Below are positions 8,629 to 17,303 of a stretch of 64,000 nt of DNA, in pieces. Numbering within the stretch: the stretch's first letter is position 1; each line of letters opens with the position of its first letter. The notes below the pieces were generated by a model that was not told where the DNA came from, searched no databases, and saw only the letters and a list, made by a program, of their open reading frames with translations. Source of the stretch: Actinomadura graeca. GTDB taxonomy: Bacteria > Actinomycetota > Actinomycetes > Streptosporangiales > Streptosporangiaceae. The stretch lies in NCBI RefSeq assembly GCF_019175365.1, contig NZ_CP059572.1, forward strand, positions 3,658,001 through 3,722,000, given 5' to 3'. The translations under genes were made by a program, and so were the position numbers.

Positions 8629-8784
8629 TCACGCGCAGGAGATGCCGATGCAGATGGTGTTCAGCAGCGTGAGCAGGCCGATGCACTCACACGTCTCGCC
8701 GAGCTGGATCCCCTCGATCTCGACGGGGTCGGTCTCGGGCAGCTCCTGCAGAGCCGCCACGAGGTCACCTTCGAAGATGTTCAT
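8629..8784 (-). CDS. lanA: Class IV lanthipeptide precursor, venezuelin-like
   Basis: 51 residues. ATG 8782-8784 follows AGGGAGGTGA, 5 bp beyond the protease stop. The acidic leader (about residues 1-28) carries LVAALQELPETDP; the C-terminal core has Thr31, Cys32, Cys34, Thr39, Thr43, Cys45, Ser49 and Cys50, giving four dehydratable residues and four Cys. From memory, the leader motif LPETDP and core motifs CEC, GLLTLLNT and CIGISCA closely match VenA, the precursor of venezuelin from Streptomyces venezuelae. It lacks the S-x-x-S-x-x-x-C labionin motif of class III. The adjoining synthetase has the expected class IV residues. The final product probably contains up to four thioether bridges. 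Confidence 0.93.
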   Translation of the reverse strand: MNIFEGDLVAALQELPETDPVEIEGIQLGETCECIGLLTLLNTICIGISCA

Positions 8785-8789
8785 TGCGT

Positions 8790-10664
8790 TCACCTCCCTT
8801 CCTGGTCGTCGTCCACGGTCCGCTCCGCCGTGAGGCAGAAGCGGACCACAGCCGTTCGCAGCGCCGGGGGCCATGCCTCGACCACGCTCGTGTGGTCGTC
8901 GTCCACCTCGACGTAGTCGAAGCGGGGCCCTCCGGTGCCGCGGAGTTCGAGGAGGCGCCGCCGCAGCGCCCTGGACTGCCCGATCGGGATGACCTTGTCC
9001 CGGACGCCGTGCGCCAGCAGCAGCGGCGCGTCCAGCGACCCGCACAGGCGCAGGACGTCGCGTCGCGCGCGGGACTCGTCGTCGTCGAGCCGGTTCAGCC
9101 GTGCCACCCGTTCCCTGACCGGGGCGGCGGCGGCGCGATGCAGGCTCGCGGCCGAGGTGAACGGCGCCAGCGCCACGCACCCCGACCACAGCCGCGGGCT
9201 GTGGCAGGCCGCCAGCAGCGCCAGGTACGCGCCGTAGCTGCCCCCGAGCAGGACCGGGCCCGGCAGCCCGCCGCCGCGGGATCCGGCGATGGCGTCCGCG
9301 AGATGCAGGACGTCCTCCAGGTCCGGGCCGCCCCAGTCGCCGATGACCGCCCGCAGGTGCCGCTCGCCGTAGCCGGTGCTGCCCCGGTAGTTCGGCGCGA
9401 CCACGGCGACCCCGGCCGCCGCCAGGTGCTGGAGGAGCGGATCGAACTCGAACCGCCACGCCGACAGCGGGCCGCCGTGCAACGCGATCACCAGGCGCCG
9501 GCTCCGGCGCCAGCCGGGACCGCCGTAGACGATCGCCTCGATGGGCCCGGCCGGTCCGGGCAGCTCGACGAGCTCGGCGCCGATCCAGCCCGCCGACGCG
9601 CCGGGCGGGCGCCCGGCCATCGACCAGCCCGAGGCGGGACGGCGGACCGTCGCGAGCGTCGGGGGCTGGTGCGGGGCCGAGAAGCGGAGGTGGATCCGGT
9701 CGCCCGTCCAGGAGGCGGGCGGCCACAGCGTCCCCGGCGGGCCGGGCATCGGCTCGAGCCGGTCGCGTGCCGGGGTGTAGACCGCGAGGCGGGACGTGGC
9801 GCCGCGGACCTCGCCGATCAGCAGGTGGTCGCCGCTCTCGTCGAAGGTCAGCGGCGTCCTGGAGCACGCCGACCGGTTGAGGGACTCGGGGAACCGCACC
9901 GGCCCGCCGCCCGGGGACCACAGCCCGATGCGCCGGGCGCCCGCCGGCTGGTCGCCGGGCGCGCTGGTGGTCACCACCAGGACGCGCGACCGCGGGCTGT
10001 AGGCCACGATCCGGTCCGTGGTCGTCCCGGCGACCGACCAGACCCGCCGCCAGGTGCGTTCGCGCAGGTCCACCACGATCGCGTCGGTCCGGTGGCCGGC
10101 GCCGGTGTGGTCGAGGGCCAGCGTCCGGCCGTCGTCGAGCCAGACGCCGCCCGACAGCACGCCGGGGATCCGCAGGACGGGCTCCAGCGACGGCGGGCCG
10201 TCCGACAGCCGCCAGATCCGCGAGTGCCGGTCGTCCTCCACCACCACGAGGACCACCGTCCCGGAGGTTCCCGGGGCCGCCAGCAGGTGCCCGGCGAGCA
10301 TCGACGGGACCGGCCACGAGCGGGTGACGGCCAGCCCGCCGCCGTCCGGCCGCGCCGCGACCACCGTCCCGTGCCCGGCCGGCGTGCCGTCCTCGCCCGG
10401 CGCGGCGCGCGCCACCAGGACGCGGCCGTCGTCGAGCGGCAGGGGACGGCTGCGGCGGTCCACGACGGCTTCGCCGCCGTCCCCTTCCCCGCGCGCGGGG
10501 TCACCGAGCGCCCGGCGGGACGGCTCCGCGGAGGCGAGGTCCCATCGCTCCAGCGTGACCTGCTCCTGGACGGCGCTCAGGCACGTGGCCCACCGTCCGT
10601 TGCCGGAGAACGCGAAGCCGAACCGGCTGGGAATGCCCGGAAGGTCGGGCACGGCCGCCGTCAT
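8790..10664 (-). CDS. Prolyl-oligopeptidase-like S9 peptidase, probable leader protease
   Basis: 624 residues from ATG 10664, which overlaps the lanL stop by 4 bp. The N-terminal half looks like a beta-propeller (repeated W-S-P-G-G, F-D-E-S-G-D-H-L). The C-terminal half is an alpha/beta-hydrolase with oxyanion HGGP, nucleophile GGSYGAYLALLA, acid D in AHGVRDKVIPIGQS and His in DDDHTSVVEA. This is the S9 (POP/acylaminoacyl-peptidase) architecture. Such enzymes remove leaders in class III lanthipeptide pathways, and a hydrolase gene is part of the venezuelin cluster as I recall it. There is no signal peptide, so it should act in the cytoplasm before or during export. The leader contains two Pro residues (P16, P20) that could be cleavage sites. 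Confidence 0.88.
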   Translation of the reverse strand: MTAAVPDLPGIPSRFGFAFSGNGRWATCLSAVQEQVTLERWDLASAEPSRRALGDPARGEGDGGEAVVDRRSRPLPLDDGRVLVARAAPGEDGTPAGHGTVVAARPDGGGLAVTRSWPVPSMLAGHLLAAPGTSGTVVLVVVEDDRHSRIWRLSDGPPSLEPVLRIPGVLSGGVWLDDGRTLALDHTGAGHRTDAIVVDLRERTWRRVWSVAGTTTDRIVAYSPRSRVLVVTTSAPGDQPAGARRIGLWSPGGGPVRFPESLNRSACSRTPLTFDESGDHLLIGEVRGATSRLAVYTPARDRLEPMPGPPGTLWPPASWTGDRIHLRFSAPHQPPTLATVRRPASGWSMAGRPPGASAGWIGAELVELPGPAGPIEAIVYGGPGWRRSRRLVIALHGGPLSAWRFEFDPLLQHLAAAGVAVVAPNYRGSTGYGERHLRAVIGDWGGPDLEDVLHLADAIAGSRGGGLPGPVLLGGSYGAYLALLAACHSPRLWSGCVALAPFTSAASLHRAAAAPVRERVARLNRLDDDESRARRDVLRLCGSLDAPLLLAHGVRDKVIPIGQSRALRRRLLELRGTGGPRFDYVEVDDDHTSVVEAWPPALRTAVVRFCLTAERTVDDDQEGR

Positions 10665-13456
10665 GACGTCCGTCCCATGGTCCCGGCCAGCGAGGCGGCG
10701 GTGCCGAGCAGGGCGGCGTCGGACATCCACAGCCTGGGAGAGCCGTGGCGCAGCCGGACGAGGAAGGCCAGGATGCCGCTGAGGCCGTCGCCCCAGGTCG
10801 TCGTGACGTCGCCCCGCTCGTCGGGGAGGACGACGCGCCCGTCGCGGTGCGCGCGGTTGGCGAGGATGATGCGGCCGAACCGCCAGGCGGCGGCGCGGTA
10901 CCGGGCGTCGCCGGTGAAAGCGGCCACGTCGAGCAGCAGGTCACCGTTGCCGGACAGCCCGTGGCACTGCCCCAGCACCGCCCGCCACGCGTTGCCCGCG
11001 ACCGCCCGCGCGGCCATCTCACCGGTCCGCGTGAAACGCGCTGCGCCCGTCGCACTGCCCAGCCGGATCAGGAACGTCCCGATGCCGGACGACCCGTGGC
11101 ACCAGTACGGCGCCGTGGGCGCGTCGCCGGATCCGGCCCCCCACATCGCCGAGCGCGGGGTGATGACCGCCTCGTCCAGCAGATGCTCCCCGACGCGGAC
11201 GGCCAGGGTCCGGCAGTCGGGGCGTCCGGCCGCCTCACCGTAGGCGAGCAGGAAGTAGCCGACGCCCGAGATGCCGTGCGCGAACCCGTAGTAGGACTTG
11301 CCGGCCAGCTTGGAGTCCTGGTCGGCGGGCATCCTCCACGCGAGCCCGCCGGCCCGCTCCTCGGCCGAGGCGATCAGCGCGTCCGCGGCGGCGCCCGCGC
11401 GGTCGGCGAACTCCCCCCGCCCGGTGCGGTCCCACAGGTGCAGCGCGGTCATGCCGAGCCCCGCCGTCCCGTGGGTCACATCGGGGCCGGGCGCCGAGGG
11501 CGGCAGGCCCTCCGCCACGGCGACGGCGGCGTCGACCAGGCCGTTGTCGCCGATCGCCAGGCCCGCCTCCAGCACCGCCCACACGGCGCCCGCCGTGCCG
11601 AAGTACAGCCCCGGCGGACGCTTGGCGTCCGTCTCCAGCCGCTCAAGGATCCAGCGCGCGCCCGTGCCGATCCCCTCCTGAAGGCGCGGATCGGCGGTGT
11701 GCTGGTAGCAGCGCACCAGCGCCCCCAGGCATCCCGCCGCACCGTGCTGAAGGCTGCACGGGTCGGGGGCGCCATGCGCGCAGGAGGCCGGCCACAGCGT
11801 CTGCGCCGACTCGGGCTGCATGGTCGCGAGCAGCTGGTCGGTGATCCCCTCGATGGCCCGGTCGCACGCCGCGCGCAGCCACCCGGGCTCGGGACGGTCC
11901 TCGTCCCCGCCGGCGTCCAGGGACACGAGGCCCGCGCCTTGCCCCGGCCCGGTGGACGGGGTACACCGTGCCAGCACCTCGACCGCCCGCTCCGGGGTCC
12001 AGCGCCGCTCCGGCTCGTCCGCCATCAGCCCCACGAGCATCGCCGTCAGGGAGGCGGGCAGCTCCACGTCCTGGGTGCGGGCCGTCAGCCACTCGGCCAG
12101 GCGGTCCGCCACGAGCCTGTTCGGCGGACGGTCCGCGAGGAAGTAGGGCGGTCCGCCGGTGAGGACGTAGCACAGGGTGGCGCCGAGGCCGTAGTAGTCC
12201 GCCGTCGCGCGGGGCGGCGCGCCGTCCATCTGCTCGGGCGCGCCGAAGCCGAGGGTCCCGACACCCGCGGTCGGCTCGTCCCGGGGGTCGTCGGCGGTCA
12301 CGGCCAGCTCAAGGTCGATCATGACCGGGGTGCCGTCGGGACGCACCATGACGTTGTTGGGGTTGAAGTCCCGGACGACGAGCCCGGCGGCGTGCGCGCC
12401 GATCACCAGGCCGGCGAGGCGGCGCGCCATCTCCGAGGCCCGGGCCAGGTGCGGGCCCCAGCCCTCGGCGCCGATGAGGTCGACGACCCATTGCCGCAGG
12501 GTCGAGCCCGGGATCATCTCCTCCGCGAGGAAAAGATGCCCGCCTTGCGTGAAGAGCTTGATCGGACGGGGGGCCAGCCCCAGTTCCTGGACCATTTCCA
12601 GCGCCCTGAACTCCGCACGCAGCCGGTCCCGGGTGTCGCGTCCCTCGCGATCGGCCGCCACGTGCGGACGCGCCTCTTTGATCACCACCGGGTCGCCCGT
12701 CTCGGCGTCCACCGCCCGGTACACGCCACCCTTGTTGGTGTGGCGGATCGCCTCCTTGACGGCGAAGCGTGACCCGATCAGGACCTCGTCCCCGCCACCA
12801 CCGCTCCGGCGGGCGACATTCATACCATTGTCAGGAAAGGGACACCTCACCCACGAGGGAGGCGTGTACGTTCCCGTGCGCCGGTCCTCGACCGGATTCC
12901 CGTCGGGATCGAGGATCATCCAGGCGTAGAACCCGTCATTGGTCATCCGGCGCTCTTCGACAAAGGCACCGTACCGATAATGGACGAGACTGTCCCGGGA
13001 ATAGGGCCGATCGGAAAGGATCCGGGGGCCCGGAAGACCCGCCGTCGCACGGTGCAGTTCAGCGGCCAGCCGGACCGCCTCGTCGTCACCGCGCGGATAG
13101 ATTGTTATAAACTTGCCGGAATGGCCGCGTGAGGTGTTGCGCCCATTGAGCGCCGCGACGTGGTCGAGCGTGGCGGCGAACTTGAACGCCGAGCCGGCCT
13201 CCAGCAGCACCTCCAGGGACCGGCGGAGCACCTCCTCCGCGGACGCCTGAGTAGCGGAAACGTGCAGCTTCCAGCCCTGCGGGCGCCGTACCGCGTCCTC
13301 CGGTGCGACCGACAGCCAGACTCCGGAGCGACCCGTCCGCCACCGCGCCGGGGACGAGGAGCGGGCGAGCCCGTGCGCGAGGACGTCCATGAGGGCCGTG
13401 TCCCCGGAGTCCGCGGCCGACGCCGCGCCGAAGACACTGAAATTGAAATCCGCCAT
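10661..13456 (-). CDS. lanL: Class IV lanthionine synthetase LanL (lyase-kinase-cyclase)
   Basis: 931 residues from ATG 13456, preceded by GGGAGCGGAG; the frame allows a start at 13543, but the SD supports the shorter form. Residues about 1-230 form the phospho-Ser/Thr lyase (GWKLHVSATQ, AFKFA, GKFITIYP). A Ser/Thr-kinase domain follows (VIKEARPHV; RDFNPNNVMV; MIDLELAV). Residues about 540-930 form a LanC cyclase with repeated HG-x-x-G motifs. The three zinc ligands are present: Cys786 (YWCHGSSG) and Cys831-His832 (GQCHGLSG). Their presence distinguishes class IV LanL from class III LanKC. It should phosphorylate and dehydrate Thr/Ser of the precursor, then close thioether rings. It is the first gene of the operon. 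Confidence 0.92.
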   Translation of the reverse strand: MADFNFSVFGAASAADSGDTALMDVLAHGLARSSSPARWRTGRSGVWLSVAPEDAVRRPQGWKLHVSATQASAEEVLRRSLEVLLEAGSAFKFAATLDHVAALNGRNTSRGHSGKFITIYPRGDDEAVRLAAELHRATAGLPGPRILSDRPYSRDSLVHYRYGAFVEERRMTNDGFYAWMILDPDGNPVEDRRTGTYTPPSWVRCPFPDNGMNVARRSGGGGDEVLIGSRFAVKEAIRHTNKGGVYRAVDAETGDPVVIKEARPHVAADREGRDTRDRLRAEFRALEMVQELGLAPRPIKLFTQGGHLFLAEEMIPGSTLRQWVVDLIGAEGWGPHLARASEMARRLAGLVIGAHAAGLVVRDFNPNNVMVRPDGTPVMIDLELAVTADDPRDEPTAGVGTLGFGAPEQMDGAPPRATADYYGLGATLCYVLTGGPPYFLADRPPNRLVADRLAEWLTARTQDVELPASLTAMLVGLMADEPERRWTPERAVEVLARCTPSTGPGQGAGLVSLDAGGDEDRPEPGWLRAACDRAIEGITDQLLATMQPESAQTLWPASCAHGAPDPCSLQHGAAGCLGALVRCYQHTADPRLQEGIGTGARWILERLETDAKRPPGLYFGTAGAVWAVLEAGLAIGDNGLVDAAVAVAEGLPPSAPGPDVTHGTAGLGMTALHLWDRTGRGEFADRAGAAADALIASAEERAGGLAWRMPADQDSKLAGKSYYGFAHGISGVGYFLLAYGEAAGRPDCRTLAVRVGEHLLDEAVITPRSAMWGAGSGDAPTAPYWCHGSSGIGTFLIRLGSATGAARFTRTGEMAARAVAGNAWRAVLGQCHGLSGNGDLLLDVAAFTGDARYRAAAWRFGRIILANRAHRDGRVVLPDERGDVTTTWGDGLSGILAFLVRLRHGSPRLWMSDAALLGTAASLAGTMGRTS

Positions 13457-14286
13457 GAACGATCTCCGCTCCCATATCGCCACCGACATTCGTCGGCGAG
13501 CCCTCCAGAAGATCGGAACAAACGTCCCTCTAGAGCACCGCATCCGAGCCGCAATGCCTCGTTCGGTTGGACACGCTAACCACGAACCAACGCAAAATCC
13601 AGAGGCAATTTCTCAACCAAACCTACTAAGTTGATGGGAAATCATTCGCTACAGATCTTGCGCTGTGACTCATGTGACCCATGTGACTACAGTTGCAAAT
13701 AAATGGCCACATGAGGTCCTTTATCCCCTTGACTCCCGGACATTCTGAACTTCGATCTTGACCACAGAAAATTAAATTAGTTCGCCGGGTCCGTTGAACT
13801 CTGCCTGCTTCTCCGCAATGGATCACGAACCTTCCGCCGCAGCCCCCTTGGAATGCCGTCCACCCAATCCGTGAACACCCCCGCACAGACCAGGCAATTG
13901 CCCTGTATGTCCGAATCTTCTGCAATGTCTATTCGCTCACCGATGCCATCGCGCCGATGATCCGATAAGCGCCGGAAGGACGAGTCAACGAGCAGTCCGC
14001 TCCCCCGCATTAACTGCGAAGGCTTAGGCGGGCGACAGCCCGGGCAGTCGAGACGCCCCCCGAACCGCGCCGTTTCACCGCCCGCGCACCCCTCAAGGAG
14101 GCGACCGCCCCCGCACGCCTCGCCGGGTACAGCCCGCCCGAGCACGGCACCGCCGGGCACGGCCGGGTTGGCCGCACCGAGCTCCCTGCGGGCTATTCGG
14201 TCAGGGGACCGAATCCTCCAGGCCGTACAGGCGCAGCAGCACACGCCGAAGGTCCGTCACCGCGAGAGGACGGGTCGTCCGTCCTA
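13457..14286. other. Non-coding stretch upstream of lanL
   Basis: About 830 bp without a gene I can support. The part 13550-13800 is clearly A/T-richer than the rest of the window (runs such as AAAATTAAATTAG) and should hold the lanL promoter. The small open frames on the minus strand (13626-13925 and 13777-14244) have no recognisable motif, and their base use does not look coding. Confidence 0.6.
13664..13687. promoter_or_regulatory. Three TGTGAC direct repeats, 9-bp period, upstream of lanL
   Basis: TGTGAC occurs at 13664-13669, 13673-13678 and 13682-13687, each followed by a Y-C-A or similar triplet, so GTCACA is repeated three times on the lanL strand. The array lies about 210-230 bp before the lanL start in an A/T-rich region. 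SARP regulators bind direct repeats, and a SARP gene is encoded nearby, but the 9-bp period differs from the 11- or 22-bp SARP spacing, so the binding protein is unknown. Confidence 0.4.
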
Positions 14287-14604
14287 GTGATCAAGGTCTG
14301 GGCCATGGGCCGAGCGGCAGGACGAAACCCGCGCTCGTGTTCTTCGCCCCCGGGTACGGAGGCACGCGAGCCAGCCGTCCTGTGTCGCCTGGCGACGCCG
14401 CCCGGTTCCGGTAGGCCGACAGCGCCTTCGTCCACTGCCCTCCCAAGGGTCACTCGATGGCAGCGGGCCCGCTTCGACGGCCAGGCTCGTCAGTTCCGCG
14501 ACGGTGACGGGCCCGGGACCGGTAGCCGGGGCAGTGACCGTAGGGGCGGCGGGCCACTCGTCCACCCGCACCGGAGACGTCGTCGGAGAAGGCAGACCGG
14601 CCAC
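14287..14604 (-). pseudogene. Possible frameshifted remnant of a small gene
   Basis: Starting at 14604, a 50-residue segment has GC3-type coding bias (MAGLPSPTTSPVRVDEWPAA, then VTVAELTSLAVEAGPLPS). After about 14455 protein-like sequence continues in another frame (GGQWTKALSAYRN, then YPGAKNTSAGFVLPLG). One indel near 14450 would join the two into a protein of about 100 residues. I do not recognise the family. It may equally be chance coding potential in GC-rich DNA. Confidence 0.25.
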
Positions 14605-14753
14605 ACGGAGGTCGCCGGTCGGCCACCGATGACCTCCGCCTCACCGGCGATAACGCTCAGAGATCCGTCGTAGTGGGCCCGGCCTCAGGCGAGTGGCGCG
14701 GTCAGGCGTCGTCCAACGTGCACAGCAGGACGGGCCTGCCCGGCGTGATCGGC

Positions 14754-15812
14754 TCAGGTGGCCTGTTCCGTGGTCCGGCCGTGGTCGTCGGCGACCACCA
14801 CCTCATACACGCGCGGCGCGATCCGCCTCGACCGTTGCAGGATCCGGGCGTCCCAGCCCTGGGGCCATGTCGTCGGCTTCCATGCGGGGTCGCTCTCGCT
14901 CTCCTCCCCGTCGCCGATTCCGGTGTCGGCCGGCTCGTCCCGCCCCCACCGCACCTTCATCAGGTCGATGCCCACCAGGTTCGTCTCCGTGAGGGTCGCG
15001 CCGGTCAGGACCGTACCGGCCAGGGTCGTGCCGACCAGGTTCGCTCTCGACAGGTCCGCGTCGGCCAAGGTCGCATTGGACAGGTCCGTGCCGATCAGGC
15101 CGGCGGCGGTCAGGTCCGCGCCGATCAGCGCCGCACCGGCCAGCACCGCGTCGATGAGGGACGCGCCGGATAGGTTCGCCCCGGTCAGTACCGTGCCCCT
15201 CAACGTCGTACCGATCATCGTGGCGCCGGTCAGATCCGCGCCGAAGAGGATCGCCTCGCTCAGGTCCGCACTGTTCAGGGACGCGCGGGCCAGGGTCGCG
15301 CCGGTCAGATCCGCGCCCTTCAGGTCCGCGCTTCCGAGGGATGCCGCGCTCAGATCCGCGGCCCTCAGTGTCGCGCGGGCCAAGGTCGCCTCGGGCAGTC
15401 CCGCGAGGGCCAGGTCCGCGCCGTTCAGATTGGCGTCCGTCAGATCCGCGCGGATCAGGCGCGTGGGATGGGGGTACCGAGCGCTCAGACGAGTGTCGGT
15501 CCTGGGCACTTCGGTCAGATTCGCACCGGTGAGATCCGCGCGGACCAGGATCGCGCCGGTCAGATCCGCGCCGTTCAGGGTCGCTCCGGCCAAGACCGCA
15601 TCGTCCAGGACCACATCGTCCAAGGACGCGCCGGTCATATCCGCGCTGCTCAACCTCGCGCCGCTCAGATTCGCGCCGCTGAGCTCCGCCTCTGCCAGAT
15701 GTGCGCCGACCAAGTTCGCGCCGACCAGGTCAGCGCCGACCAGGTTCGCGCCGACCAGGTCGGCGTAGGGGTGGATACGGTCCCGGCCGATGCCGGGCGC
15801 GACCTCATCCAC
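14754..15812 (-). CDS. Pentapeptide-repeat protein (copy A)
   Basis: 352 residues from GTG 15812. Residues about 18-275 are almost uninterrupted pentapeptides of the A(D/N)LxG type, interrupted once near residues 100-120 (EVPRTDTRLSARYPHPTRL); this would form a long right-handed beta-helix. The C-terminal 70 residues are a separate conserved block: V-R-W, a Glu/Ser-rich linker, W-P-x-x-W, I-x-x-R-S-x-x-I-A-P-x-V-Y-E-V-V. The same N-terminal (D-x-I-H-P-Y-A) and C-terminal blocks flank the repeats of the neighbouring copy. Pentapeptide proteins can mimic DNA (MfpA/Qnr) or act as scaffolds; nothing here decides the role. Confidence 0.85.
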   Translation of the reverse strand: MDEVAPGIGRDRIHPYADLVGANLVGADLVGANLVGAHLAEAELSGANLSGARLSSADMTGASLDDVVLDDAVLAGATLNGADLTGAILVRADLTGANLTEVPRTDTRLSARYPHPTRLIRADLTDANLNGADLALAGLPEATLARATLRAADLSAASLGSADLKGADLTGATLARASLNSADLSEAILFGADLTGATMIGTTLRGTVLTGANLSGASLIDAVLAGAALIGADLTAAGLIGTDLSNATLADADLSRANLVGTTLAGTVLTGATLTETNLVGIDLMKVRWGRDEPADTGIGDGEESESDPAWKPTTWPQGWDARILQRSRRIAPRVYEVVVADDHGRTTEQAT

Positions 15813-15960
15813 CGCACTCCCGTCGCCTCACTAGCGGCTGCACACGCTGACTGTAGAGCCGCACCGGCACCATGCACGCGACGGCGGCCCGTACGGCGGA
15901 GACCGGTGCCGACCCGCCCACGTGTCAGGCCCGGCGGGACGTCCGCGCCACGCGACCCGT

Positions 15961-16887
15961 TCAGGTGGCAAAAATCGCCGCAAAGCCGCGATCCTCCCAA
16001 CCGTCGACGACCTGGTACACACCCGGCGCGATCTTCACCGACCGTTGCGCGATCACAACCTCCCAGAGCACGGGCCACCTCGTCGGCCTCCCCGCCGGGT
16101 CGCTTCCGACGCCCTCCCTGTCGCCGGACTCACCACCGGTCGTCCCCTCGGGCCGCGACCAGCGCACCTGCCGCAGGTCGGCCGGGTTCAAGTCCGCGTC
16201 GGTCAGGTCCGCACCGCAAAGGTCCGCGCGTTCCAGATCCGCGCTGATCAGTACCACGCCGACCAAGCTCGCGCCGGTCAGGTCGGCCCCGGTCATCTCC
16301 GTGCCGTACATCGTCGCGGCGGTCAGGTTCGCGGCGGACAGGCGTGCGCCGTTCATCATCGCGCCGGACAGGTCCGCATGCACAAGATTCGCGGCAGTCA
16401 GGCGCGTGTCGGACAAATCCGCGTTGGACAGGTCCGCGCCGGACAGATTGGCGCCGGTCAGGTCCGCACCGGTCAGGGTCGCGGCGCGCAGATCTCGGAA
16501 GGCTGGGCCCGGGTAAAGGTTGTCCCGGACGGCCCTGGTCAAGCCAGTCAGGTCGACGTCGTTCTGGGCCGCGCGAGTCAGGATCGCACCTGTCAGATCC
16601 GCATCGGTCAGGTCCGCGCGGTCCAGGGCAGCGCTGTTCAGGTGAGCACCGATCAGCTTCGCGCCTGCCAGCCTCGCGCCCGTCAGGTCCGCTCGGGTCA
16701 GGTCCGCGCCGGACAGGCGTGCGCCGGTCAGATCGGCGCCTGACAGGGACGCATCGGTCAGAATCGCGCCGGTGAGGTTGGCGCGGGTCAGATCCGCTTG
16801 AGCCAGGTTCGCGCCGAGCAGGCCGGCGTAAGGGTGGATGTGATCCCGAATGATGCCGGGTGCGATCTCGGTCCCGGTCTCATCCAC
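15961..16887 (-). CDS. Pentapeptide-repeat protein (copy B)
   Basis: 308 residues from GTG 16887; the opening GTG-GAT-GAG codons match copy A. Residues about 22-230 are A(D/N)LxG pentapeptides, with a break near residues 108-130 (DLTGLTRAVRDNLYPGPAFR). The tail keeps the V-R-W-S, R-W-P, R-S-V-K-I-A-P-G-V-Y-Q-V-V block of copy A. Order and orientation suggest tandem duplication, followed by divergence of the repeat number. The 148-bp gap between copies has no gene. Function unknown; possibilities as for copy A. Confidence 0.85.
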   Translation of the reverse strand: MDETGTEIAPGIIRDHIHPYAGLLGANLAQADLTRANLTGAILTDASLSGADLTGARLSGADLTRADLTGARLAGAKLIGAHLNSAALDRADLTDADLTGAILTRAAQNDVDLTGLTRAVRDNLYPGPAFRDLRAATLTGADLTGANLSGADLSNADLSDTRLTAANLVHADLSGAMMNGARLSAANLTAATMYGTEMTGADLTGASLVGVVLISADLERADLCGADLTDADLNPADLRQVRWSRPEGTTGGESGDREGVGSDPAGRPTRWPVLWEVVIAQRSVKIAPGVYQVVDGWEDRGFAAIFAT

Positions 16888-17303
16888 CGGCCGCCGCCTG
16901 CCGCGCTGTCAGAGCCTGCACATATCGACCGTAGGCCATGCCGTCACCGTGCACAGGAGACACAGGCCATCACCCGCCGACACTCGCACGCGGCCAACGC
17001 CAGCCGACACGAACGAGAGCGACAACCCTCCCCTCCTCCGGTCGTCGACGCGGATCCGCTTCACCGCCCCGGATCCCCCGCAACAAGCGGGGACGGAACC
17101 GGGCGTTCCGTGCGGCCCGACGGCCTAGCGGTCCCATCCAGTCGCGCCCCTCGGAGGTGACGCGGTCGCACCGGAACTCGACACCACGTCCGCGGCGCGC
17201 AGCCGTCCTGGCTTGGGGTCGAGAGTCTCCCGACACCCGGCCCAAGTAGTAGACGACGTGAGCACGGACGGGTGCCGGTTCCGATGCCAGCGCGGGACGG
17301 CTT
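16888..17303. other. Intergenic, no feature recognised
   Basis: About 415 bp between the pentapeptide genes and the endonuclease/phosphatase gene. Short open frames exist on both strands but show no motif, start signal or coding bias. It should contain the promoter of pentapeptide copy B. Confidence 0.5.

Noticed and set aside
10661..13456. Classification of the synthetase as class III LanKC because of the SapB-like gene order
   Set aside because: All three LanC zinc ligands are present and the precursor lacks the labionin motif, so class IV is better supported.
13777..14244. 155-codon minus-strand frame upstream of lanL with many Cys at its start
   Set aside because: It lies partly in A/T-rich non-coding DNA, has no start signal and no family resemblance; the Cys cluster comes from a GCAGCAGCACA stretch.
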